The position numbers and the translations under genes were made by a program. Positions 43,428 through 52,459 of a stretch of 64,000 bases of DNA are shown here, one piece after another. Source of the DNA: Paralithodes platypus. Taxonomy: Eukaryota; Arthropoda; Malacostraca; Decapoda; Lithodidae. A model generated the notes under the pieces. That model made no database searches. It was not told where the DNA came from and saw only the letters and a program-made list of their open reading frames with translations. Where the stretch lies: positions 23,262,015 through 23,326,014 of the forward strand of contig CM064517.1 in assembly GCA_032716605.1 (NCBI GenBank). The letters are read 5' to 3'. Position 1 is the stretch's first letter; every line of letters starts with the position of its first letter.

Positions 43428-45347
43428 GTTGTTGTTGTTGTTGTTGTTCCCTAAGCTGCCTGGCCGAACAGCCCCGAGTCCCTGAGAAAGGCCATGGCCA
43501 CGATCGGGCTTTCCCACAGAGCTCTCATTGAGTGTAGATTGTGTTGTTGGCGTAAGTGGTTGTTTGAAATGCAGTCTTCTATGATGTGTTTAATGGTATG
43601 GGGTGCTGTGTTACATCCCGGGCAGGCGTCGACAACGGAGTCATCCAGTCTCTTCTGATAGCTCAGGAGAGCTGGATGGTGTCCGCATCTCAGCCTGGCC
43701 AGGTGGACTCTGTCCTCGCGAGGAAGGGAGGATTCGGAAGGATGGATTTCGGGAGGTCGTGCATGCAGCTGCGTGTTGTCTGTGAGTGAGTGGATGGATC
43801 GGTGAGAGATATGAGTATGGATGTGCTTCTGGAAGTTGGTTCGGGGTGGGCAGAGAGGGAGAGAGGACAATAATTGTGTGTGATACCGTGTGCTGGGTGT
43901 TGTTTTGATATTTCTTGGTGTCTGTGGGTGTGTTGCCATGTAGTTTAGTGGGTGGTCTTGGTTCGTGGAGGCTGCTGCCAGGAATTGAGTGCCTCTCATG
44001 TCCAGATGGTCTTTGACTTTGAGAATTTTGGTTTCTTGATGTAGGTGATCTGTGGGTGAAGTAGCTGTGCAGCCTGTAATGATCTTCAGGGCTTTGTTTT
44101 GAATAGTCTGTAAGGTCTTATGATGTGTTTCAGCTAGGTTAGAAGCCCAGGCTGGGCTTGCGTATTCCATCACTGATCTTATGTATTGTTTATATACTGT
44201 GGTGGTAGTTTCTTTGTTGTGTCCAAATTTTGTGTGAGCAAGTGACCTGAGGGCGTTAAGTCTGGGTGTCAGTTTCTTTTTAATGTTTGTGGTGTGCTGT
44301 TTGAATGTCATATGAGTATCATATGTTACTCCTAGGATTTTGGGTGTGTGTGTATGTGTTAGGGGTGTGTTGTTTATGGTGAGTTGAGGGATGTATTCGT
44401 GTTCTCCTGTCCAACTTGTGAGCAGGGTTGCGGTGGATTTGGCTGGGGCTAGATTAAGTCTGTTTGTAGTGCACCAACCATGTAGTGTGTTGAGATAGGG
44501 TTGAAGGAGATCTGTTGATCTTTTTGGGTCATGGTGTGTGCATGTGAGTGTTATGTCATCTGCATAGGAGGCTAAGTTTATTTGGGGCGTATTGGGTGTA
44601 GTTATATCGTGCATGTACAGATTGAAGAGTGCGGGCGATAGGACGGATCCTTGTGGGACTCCGTTTGGAAAGTTTCTGATTTTAGATGACTGACCGGCAA
44701 AAGAGACGTGTGCACATCTGCCTGCTAGGAAGTTGGCCAGCCACCTTTTTGTGTTGTTGTGCATGTTTGTGTTGTAGATTTTGTTTGTGGCGGGGGATGG
44801 CATCGAAGGCTTTACTAATGTCGAGTGTGGCTAATAGTGATCTGTGTGGTGGTCTAGCTGAGTTGATGCCGTCGAAAGCTCTTTGTGTAAGGTCTGTGAG
44901 AAGAGTGTTTGTGGAGTGCAGTGGCCTAAAGCCATTTTGTGTTGGAGCTAGGGGTAGGTCAGGTGTAATTAGTTGTAATACTAGGCATTCCATGACTTTG
45001 GAGGGGGAGCAAAGAAGTGTGATGGGGCGGTGCGAGGAGGGTAGCGTGGGGTCTTTGTTGGGTTTGGGGAATGTGATGATGATACCATGCTTCCAAATAT
45101 CTGGTATTGTGTTGTGTGAATAGCTGTAGTTTGATATGTTAGTGAGTGCTTGTATGCCTTGTGGTCCCAGGTGTCTGAGGTGTATGTTGCTTATGTTGTC
45201 TAGGCCACAGGCGGGTGAGTGCTTGAGATTGTTGATGATATGCTTTGTCTGGTGATTGGTGAAGGGTGTATAGTCAGGGTCTGTGGGGAATTGTCTCTTA
45301 CGTCGGATGACACGTCGGTCGTCTTTGTGAGGTTTTAGGTGGCTGAC
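43428..45347 (-). mobile_element. LINE-X copy 1, 5' truncated
   Basis: On the minus strand it carries RT and C-terminal domain, ending with a CAA-repeat tail at 43428-43448. It is inserted in the 51-bp minisatellite with CAG at both borders. The 3' end (GGCTGTTCGGCCAGGCAGCTT) is shared with SINE S2. The endonuclease and ORF1 are missing through 5' truncation. Confidence 0.87.
43451..45345 (-). pseudogene. LINE-X RT and C-terminal domain, one frameshift
   Basis: RT motifs in the first part (to 44790): SPACGLDNISNIHLRHL, IITFPKPNKDP, HRPITLLCSPSKVME, GFRPLHSTNTLLTDL and TLDISKAFDAIP. A G-run length change near 44791 shifts the frame, and the second part has GVPQGSVLSPALF and catalytic YADDITL, then YIRSVMEYASPAW and a C-terminal RLRCGHHPALLSY with Cys pair CPGC and His. 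The last residues GLFGQAA are encoded within the 3' tail that SINE S2 copies. It belongs to the Jockey/I-like groups; I cannot settle the clade. Confidence 0.85.
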
Positions 45348-45556
45348 AGTACTTAGCAGTACCGGTATACTGTACACTATTATGGTCTTGATATACAGTA
45401 CTTAGCAGTTCTGGTATACAGTACACTATTATATGGTCTTGATATACAGTACTTAGCGGTACCGGTATACGGTACACTATTATATGGTCTTGATATACAG
45501 TACAGTACTTAGCAGTACCGGTATAGAGTACATTATTATATGGGCTCGATATACAG

Positions 45557-46579
45557 TTGTTGTTGTTCTTGTTGTTCCCTAAGCTGCCTGGCCGAACAGC
45601 CCTGAGTCTCTAAGGAAGGCCATGGCCACGGTCGGGCTTTCCCACAGAGCTCTCAAGGAGTGTAGATTGTGTTGTTGGCGTAAGTGGTTGTGTGAAATGC
45701 AGTCTTCTATGATGTGTTTAATGGTATGGGGGGCTGTGTTACAACCTGGGTAGGTGTCGACGACAGAGTCATCCAGTCTCTTCTGATAGCTCAGAAGAGC
45801 TGGATGGTGTCCGCATCTCAGCCTGGCCAGGTGGACTCTGTCCTCGCGAGGAAGGGAGGATCAGAAGGATGGATTTTGAGAGGTCGTGCCTGCAGCTGCG
45901 TGTTGTCTATGAGTGAGTGGATGGAACGGCGAGAGATATGAGTATGGATGTGCTTCTGGAAGCTGGTTTGGGGTGAGCAGGGAGGGAGAGAAGATAGTAT
46001 TTGTGTGTGATAGCGTGTGTTGGGTGTTGTTTTGATTTGTTTTGGTGTCTGTGGGTGTGTTGCCATGTAGTATAGTAGGTGGTGTTGGTTTGTGGAGGCT
46101 GCAGCCAGGAATTGAGTGCCTCTCATGTCCAGATGGTCTTTGACTTTGAGGACTTTGGTTTCTTGATGTAGGTGATCTGTAGGTGTAGTAGCTGTGCAGC
46201 CTGTGATGATTTTTAGGGCTTTATTTTGAATAGTCTGTAAGGTCTTATGATGTGTTTCAACTAGGTTAGAAGCCCAGGCCGGGCTTGCGTATTCCATCAC
46301 TGATCTTATGTATTGTTTGAAAACTGTGGTGGTGGTTTCTTTGTTGTGTCCAAATTTTGTGTGGGCTTGTGACCTGAGGGCGTTAAGTCTGGGTGTCGGT
46401 ATCTTTTTCATGTTTGTGGTGTGCTGTTTGAATGTCATTTGAGTATCATATGTTACCCTAGGATTTCGGGTGAGTGTGTGTGTGTTAGGGGTGTGTTGTT
46501 TATGGTGAGTTGCGGGGAGTATGCGTGATCTCCTGTCCAGCTTGTGAGGAGGGTTGCTGTGGATTTGGCTGAGGCTAAA
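45557..46579 (-). pseudogene. LINE-X copy 2, C-terminal part, decayed
   Basis: The same family as 43428-45347, with 3' CAA/AAC tail at 45557-45575. It covers only the end of RT (SAKSTATLLTSWTG) and the C-terminal domain (YIRSVMEYASPAW, VKDHLDMRGTQFL). Frames are broken near 46440 and 45840. It stops abruptly at 46579 where DIRS-A4 begins, inside the codons for Asn-Leu-Ala, and its upstream part does not reappear on the other side of A4. Confidence 0.85.
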
Positions 46580-46930
46580 TTATAGGTTTGACTCCTGTAA
46601 GGAGATAAAGAAAACCTAATATTTAGTAGTGGCCCCGTAATCATTGACGAACATGCCTATTACATAAGGCATCCTCTTCAAACACTAATCCGCCGTAGTT
46701 TGAATCTACCGCGCAGAGCATTTAAAAACTGAGGAGCCTTCATCACGAGCGCACGCGACCTCACTCATGGCTTCAGTCATTATGAATTGGGTTCTCACTA
46801 CGAAAAAACTTTGTAAAAAATAAAAACAAAAAGAAAATAAGAATAACTATCTAATAAGCTTTCCATCATATCGTGGATGTACTTGTGTGGATTTCTGACC
46901 AGACGCTGATTCAGGCGTCATTCCTCCTTC
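46580..46930 (-). repeat. DIRS-A4 3' terminal repeat with extension
   Basis: Positions 46627-46930 are the reverse complement of 63356-63659. The extension 46580-46626 is as in A2, with CTCCT/AGGAG and AGGTTT/AAACCT inverted repeats. Confidence 0.92.
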
Positions 46931-47003
46931 ACTGACATATCAATTAAACCAAAATCCTTAATACATCAACGAATGGGAAGGGGACGGTCGGGAGGGCCCC
47001 AGT

Positions 47004-47110
47004 CGTCAATGATTACGGGGCCACTACTAAATATTAGGTTTTCTTTATCTCCTTACAGGAGTCAAACCTATAATTTATTAGTGGCCCCTCCATCATTGAC
47101 GAACATGCCT
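47004..47110. repeat. DIRS-A4 internal complementary region
   Basis: The same composition as 5356-5462: reverse complement of the 3' extension to CCTATAA at 47073, joined to the reverse complement of the 5' end from 47074. Confidence 0.9.
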
Positions 47111-47676
47111 GATTTCTAAGACTGGAGGGGGACATTCGTAATCATATCATAACTCTATAAAAGCAGATAATAAAAAACAACCACATAGTATTCTTACTTT
47201 TGCAAAATATATTTAAATGTGGCGTAGGCCAAAAATATACAAGAAAAAGGGGTTCAGGCAGGTGCGTGCTTCAAAGAAGCCTGCTTGACAAAAAATGGGT
47301 AACCCTGAAGATTCTGAACACAGATCTGCAGTTACAAAGGCACCCCAATCAACGAGTGGTGACAAAAATAACAAGTTATAAGTTTATATGTGCATATAAT
47401 AAACCCCAAAATAATCGTGGAGGTAAATTGCAAAAGATCTCCACTATTCTAATATTAGATTGCTTTCGCAGCTAAAACTACTATAACAACACCGTTGTTT
47501 TGTACTAACATTGTACTAGCACAATTTCTCGCTGAGAAATTTTCATATCACATTAACCTTAAATTGTATCACAGCTCTCATACTCCGGCGGGGTCTAGGG
47601 TGTCCTATGTCAGCTGACTGCACCCCCCCCCCCCCCCTTCTCGTGAAAAAACACAAAAGTGACTGCAGGGCCACCT
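47111..47676 (-). other. DIRS-A4 3' untranslated region
   Basis: Non-coding, 566 bp, with a poly-C tract at about 47623-47637. It contains the empty site of the SINE found in A2 (near 47395). Confidence 0.8.
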
Positions 47677-48605
47677 AGACCCTCTGCCTTAAAGCTATAC
47701 ATGGTAAGGAAGGTTTGTCTAGAGCAACTGACAAGTATCTAGACAAAAACGTATGATTAGACGCCCACAACTGAGTGGACGCGATATCTTCTACTGAATT
47801 TTTTTTTCAGGAAACATAAAGAAGCTGCCCATTTGCGTAAATCGTGGGCCCTACCCACAACGCCGGGATTACTCTCTTTAATGACTTCGACCAGAAGAGA
47901 GGCTAATCGTCGTTTAAGTAAGCGTTTACCCGTACTTGCTACCCATAAAGCACCTTGGGGGTTAAGAGGAGCTACTCTCAAATATTTGGTTAGAGCTTGC
48001 ACTGGACATAGATTATGATGCACCTTTCCCCTTTTTAACGCCGGCACCGTGAACTCTGAAAACACGTGTGCACTGTGCTCATTCTTGGCTACAAAACCTG
48101 GGGAAGGTGCAATGTAAATACATTCATTAAGTCTGCCAAACCTAAGGCAATTAGGTGTGTTGCTCATCGCCGCCAGCTCAGACACTCTGTTCCCGGTGGC
48201 CAAAGCCATAAGGAAAACCGCCTTTTTTAAGAGTAATGCAAAGTCTGCAGTATTATGGTACAGACGAGAGTGAAGTAAAGACAAGGCTTTGTCGAGAGAC
48301 CAAGTAGGCATGAGCTGACGGGGAGGTGGGCGAAGTTTAAAACAAGCTCTCATAAAACCTGTTTCCTCCGCCACCGGTATGGAGAGACCTGTCAGGTCTA
48401 AAAAGGGCACTCTAATCGCAGTTAAGTGATTTTTTAATGTTACCACAGATAAATGTTTCTGCTCAAACAGATAATTTAAATAATTGAAAACTAAAGCCAC
48501 TGACGGCACATTCTGTTCCGTTCTGATGATCCAGGAAGTAAAAGCTTGCCAATGTGAGTGATACTGTCGTTTCGTAGACTGAGTATATTGATTGATTAAT
48601 TTATT
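47677..48605 (-). pseudogene. DIRS-A4 tyrosine recombinase, main part
   Basis: It continues from 57073-57023 across the DIRS-B2 insertion (VTN/KLINQY). The core-binding segment TQSTKRQY and catalytic Arg in ATGNRVSELAAM, AHDLRKW and the final Tyr are all encoded. A length change in the T run at about 47799-47807 shifts the frame after AASLCFLK, so the Tyr end (YLSVALDKPSL, stop at 47677) lies in another frame. Confidence 0.88.
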
Positions 48606-48952
48606 GGGAGGTTTGACGTACCTCCCAACCTACCAAATAGGAAAACCTACTATTTGGTAGTAGTCTTGGAAAATCCAACGTCAAGGCTATTAACCTAATT
48701 GCAATGACGACTTGTCTATTTTGACTGCTATGTCGTCATTCCAACCGCGGTTAAAAAGAAAACGTCTAGAGTCTACTCCTTATCTTGCTCTAGGAGACGT
48801 TGTACATTAACCAAAACTACCACCGAAGGTGAAAAAAGTATAGAAGAGAAGAAAAAGGGGTTTACCTTAGTTACCGCTCAAGGCCCATCCCGTGTTCCGT
48901 CATGCGCCGATCCCTGTCGAACGTGCGCATGAGCGACCCTCTCTTGTTATCA
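48606..48952 (-). repeat. DIRS-B2 3' terminal repeat with hairpin extension
   Basis: Positions 48658-48952 are the inverted copy of 56721-57015. The extension 48606-48657 has the two hairpins GGGAGGT/ACCTCCC and CCAAATAG/CTATTTGG. Confidence 0.93.
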
Positions 48953-49014
48953 CATCTCACGTCAGCAGAAGAACGCGGATGGGCAGGGGTCCGGCGTGAG
49001 GGAGGGTATTATGT

Positions 49015-49127
49015 ACGTTGGATTTTCCAAGACTACTACCAAATAGTAGGTTTTCCTATTTGGTAGGTTGGGAGGTACGTCAAACCTCCCAATTTGTTAG
49101 TAGTCTTGGCAAATCCAACGTCAAGGC
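49015..49127. repeat. DIRS-B2 internal complementary region
   Basis: The reverse complement of the 3' extension, to CCTCCC at 49090, joined to the reverse complement of the 5' end, from AATTTGTTAG at 49091. 113 bp, identical in plan to 18138-18247. Confidence 0.92.
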
Positions 49128-49565
49128 TGCATAACAAATAGGAGGAGGACATCCAAGCCCAACCTACCAAAAAAACCAATGCATAAGACAAAATTATGAA
49201 TGACAAAGAAACACAATTTAAACAAGAGAGTTTAATAAAAGAGTGAAAAACTGAGGAGTAGCTAAAAAGAGCAGTTTTAACACGTGCCCGTCATTCATAG
49301 TAATGCAAAACCATAGACTTGTCTTAAACCAAAAAGTACTGTACACAAAATCCCTTTTCTTCCACAACGAACAAAAACACTGATCACAAAAACAAAACAC
49401 AATTATCAATGAGGCAAAAACACTTATGTACTGTATACATATAACATAACCCCAAACTTGTAATCCAGTGTTGCAAACCCGTACTTCCCTCCCCCCCTTT
49501 TCGAAAGAAAACAAAGGAAAAGAAAAAGTGACGAGGGGGGAAGACCAGGCAACTTCGCGAGAGCC
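49128..49565 (-). other. DIRS-B2 3' untranslated region
   Basis: AT-rich, no coding frame. Lies between the recombinase stop and the internal complementary region. Confidence 0.75.
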
Positions 49566-50560
49566 CTAGGAAACACGACTCCCGAGAGCTATCACAGGCC
49601 GAGGGGGTCTAACAATGGACATGGAGAGGTAGGAGGAGACGAAGGTATGGACAGAAGACCACAAACCCGCCGAGGCGACGTCAGGCAACGAACGAGTCTG
49701 CAGGAACCGTAAGGAGGCAGCAAAGGATCGCACATCGTGCGCAGAACCCCGACAAGCAGGGTTACTGGCACGAATGACCCGACAAATGTGGCGTCCTATC
49801 TGTACCTTCGAGAGCCTCCTACCAGTCCGAGGAGACACCCACACAGCAGTACCCGAAGTCGGAGCCACAGACTCAACATAGGAGTGCAAGGCCTGCACCG
49901 GGCACAACACATGGTGAGTATGCCCACGCTTTAAAGCCTGGATGGTGAAAGGCTTGAAAACGTGGGTCTCTCTCTCATTCTTGGCAACAAAATGAGGGGA
50001 GGGGGCTAACGTGACGACATTCAAGGACGGGGAGAATCGCATGCATTCCTGGGACCGCGACATGGCAGCTAGTTCAGACACCCTATCCCCAGTGGCCAGA
50101 GCGACAAGGAAGAGTGTACGCTCGAGCAACTGAACCGGTGTAGTGTCCCGTGTATATGTGCGTGAAGCCAGAAGGTCCAGAGCACGCCCCAGATCCCACT
50201 GAGGAGGGATCTGGCGCGGAGGCGGTCGCTCCCTGAAGGCAGCCTTCATGAAGGAATCCAGCTCCTTCGGAGGAACGACCAGCCCAGTGACGGACTCAAA
50301 GACCTCCCGGATGGCAGACAAGTGGTTACGTATAGTGTTGACTTGAGAGCGACGTGTACGGAAGAGGTGAAACAAGTAGTGTAGGACGAGGGAAGGAGAG
50401 CTAACAGTCTGGTGAGTGTCCCGTATCCACCTAGTAAAAGACCTCCAGTGGGACTCGTAAGTCCCCCAAGTCGAAGACGTCCATGAACGCTTCAGGAAGT
50501 CAGTCAGGTCCCGTCCGTGGACTGGGAGCCACCGTGCCTCACGAACATCCACGATGCGAA
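49566..50560 (-). CDS. DIRS-B tyrosine recombinase, intact
   Basis: This site-specific recombinase is expected to insert the circular DIRS DNA into the genome. About 330 residues: a SAM-like core-binding part (TYESHWRSFTRWI, NTIRNHLSAIREVF), then the catalytic domain with Arg in ATGDRVSELAAM, His-x-x-Arg in SAHDVRSF, a GLWSSVHTF block and nucleophile Tyr in FVSSYLSMS. The frame is -1 to RT and overlaps its end by about 60 nt. There is no Met near the start (it begins around IVDVREARW), and the frame is open far upstream over the whole RT region to 52529, so translation by frameshifting or readthrough is likely. Start is approximate. Confidence 0.88.
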
Positions 50561-52459
50561 GGCCAACGAGGTCCGCAGGTCGCCAACCTGGCTCAAGTGG
50601 AAGTTTGAGAGAGGGAGAGGGACCGGACTCGGGCACCACCGCTTCAACTGGGAGTACCAAGCCTGGGCTGGCCACAGAGGCGCTATTAGCCAGACTCTGC
50701 CGCGGTACAGCCGCAGCCGCGCGAGGACTTTGCACATCAACAGTGCGTCTGGTGGCGGAAATATGTATATCGACTGCCACCTGTTCCAGTCGTCCATGAA
50801 AGCGTCCGGACCCCCCTCCGGAGTGCGAGTCCGGAGGGACAGGTACTGAGGCAACTTGCGCGTCTCCTTCGATGCGAACAAGTCGACCTCCGGAACACCC
50901 CAGGAAGCTGCGAGGTCGTCGAATACAGTCTGTTTCATTGCCCATTCTACAAGAACGCCCCGTCCTCGCGACAGGGCGTCCGCCCACAGGTTGGCAGTCC
51001 CGGGCAGGTAGGAGGCGTGCAGGGAGATGTTGTGTCGGTTCGCGAGGAAGAACAACTTCTCTGAGATCCCCAACAGAGTCAAAGACCTGGAGGACCCCTG
51101 CTTTTGGATACAGTGGACAGCTGTCTGATTGTCCATCCTGAAGGCCACCGACTTTCCCCGAAGGGCCAGCGCGTGGTCCCTCAGGAAGAACAAGGGAACC
51201 AACAGTTCGAGGGCATTGATGTGTAGGTGTGTGTGTCCCACCCATCTGCCGTGATGTTGATGTCCCAGGTTGGATTGGTAACCCCACCCTACCTCGCTCG
51301 ACGCATCTGTATCTACCCAGATCGTCGGCGGGGGGGCGGTCCAGGGCACAGCCGCAGAGAGCGTGCCCCGAGCAACCCAGTGTCCTAAGTGTCTGTGAAT
51401 GGTACGCGGGATCGGCATGAGCCGATCCATAGGGGCCAACGGAAACACCTTGTTGCCCATGAGTATTAGGCGGCGCAGCCTGAGCCTCCCTAAGGGAATG
51501 GTCAGAGCGGCCCAATTCAGCGAACCCACTAACGAGTCCCAGATCCTCCTCGTGAGGGAGACCGAGTGCAACACGGCGAAGACCTTCCTGCGAAGTTTCA
51601 CCGCGTTTGGCTGACTCTGGGTCACTGTAGCGTTGGTCAGATCCCATTCGAGACCTACCCACGTCACGACACGCGACGGGGTCAGGCGCGACTTGGGAAT
51701 ATTGATTTTGAACCCTAACTGTGTGATGTGTTGAACGACTGTGAGGGTGTCGTGGACGCACTGTTCTAGGGTGTCTGGAACTATCAACCAGTCGTCCAAG
51801 TAAAACAGGATCTGGAGGCCGCCCCTGAGGAGAGGATCCAGAGCCTGCTTTACCAGTTTCGAGAAGATCCGCGGCGCGATGTTGAGACCGAAGGGAAGTC
51901 TGTCGAACATGAACACACGATCGGAAGTCTGAACGGCCAAGAATCGCTGGAAACGAGGATGGATCGGAACGTGCCAATACGCATCCTTGAGGTCCAGCGA
52001 CACTACCCACGACAGAGGTCGCAGGGCCAGTCGTACCTGGTGCACCGTCAGCATCCGAAACCGTGTGTTCACGATGTGCCCGTTGAGGGCCGACAGATCC
52101 ACCACCGGTCGCATCGCGTCGCAGTCCTTCTTTGGCACCAGAAAAACACGGGAGAGGAAAACCGGTAGACCGGCTTTCACCTCCTTGACGATTCCCTGCT
52201 CGTGCATGGATGTAATCACGTCGGCCACCTCCGAAGAGACAGGCCGGCTTCGTTGACAAGAGCTGAGTGGGGGTCTGGACTTCCATCTCCAGGTTAGACC
52301 CCTCCGTGCAATCTTCCGCCCCCACGTCCCTCGTGGCCACCGAAGGGCGCAAGGGCGAAAATAACCTGTGGGAGCCCCCGAGATGAGGTGAGCGACCCTT
52401 TCTGCGAGGCGAGAAGGAGAACAAGGAGGAGACCGACCTGGAGAACCTACACATTTTTT
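50504..52459 (-). CDS. DIRS-B RT-RNase H-methyltransferase-like, intact
   Basis: This enzyme makes DNA from the element RNA. It is entered from the gag slippery site at 52459-52453; the -1 frame is open from there. The N-terminal stretch GTWGRKIARRGLTWRWKSR matches NTWARMVARKGITWQW of family A and precedes every ATG in this frame. RT: VPKKDCDAMRPVVDLSALNG, LDLKDAYWHVPIH, RLPFGLNIAPRIF and FYLDDWLIV. RNase H: VDTDASSEVGWG, RMDNQTAVHCIQ and ANLWADALSRG. The tail PDAFMDDWNRW with IYIFPPPDALL and LIAPLWPAQAWY resembles the methyltransferase-like domain of DIRS elements. The stop is at 50504. Confidence 0.92.
   Translation of the reverse strand, partial: KKCVGSPGRSPPCSPSRLAERVAHLISGAPTGYFRPCALRWPRGTWGRKIARRGLTWRWKSRPPLSSCQRSRPVSSEVADVITSMHEQGIVKEVKAGLPVFLSRVFLVPKKDCDAMRPVVDLSALNGHIVNTRFRMLTVHQVRLALRPLSWVVSLDLKDAYWHVPIHPRFQRFLAVQTSDRVFMFDRLPFGLNIAPRIFSKLVKQALDPLLRGGLQILFYLDDWLIVPDTLEQCVHDTLTVVQHITQLGFKINIPKSRLTPSRVVTWVGLEWDLTNATVTQSQPNAVKLRRKVFAVLHSVSLTRRIWDSLVGSLNWAALTIPLGRLRLRRLILMGNKVFPLAPMDRLMPIPRTIHRHLGHWVARGTLSAAVPWTAPPPTIWVDTDASSEVGWGYQSNLGHQHHGRWVGHTHLHINALELLVPLFFLRDHALALRGKSVAFRMDNQTAVHCIQKQGSSRSLTLLGISEKLFFLANRHNISLHASYLPGTANLWADALSRGRGVLVEWAMKQTVFDDLAASWGVPEVDLFASKETRKLPQYLSLRTRTPEGGPDAFMDDWNRWQSIYIFPPPDALLMCKVLARLRLYRGRVWLIAPLWPAQAWYSQLKRWCPSPVPLPLSNFHLSQVGDLRTSLAFASWMFVRHGGSQSTDGT

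Larger units (their letters stand above)
42764..45556. repeat. 51-bp minisatellite, interrupted by a SINE and a LINE
   Basis: The unit is about 51 bp and includes CAGTACTTAGCAGTACCGG and TATTATATGGTCTTGATATAC. Array pieces are at 42764-42803, 43336-43427 and 45346-45556 (about four units in the last). SINE S2b and LINE-X1 separate the pieces, and LINE-X2 follows. Between the exon and the array (42603-42763) is unremarkable intronic DNA. Confidence 0.8.
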
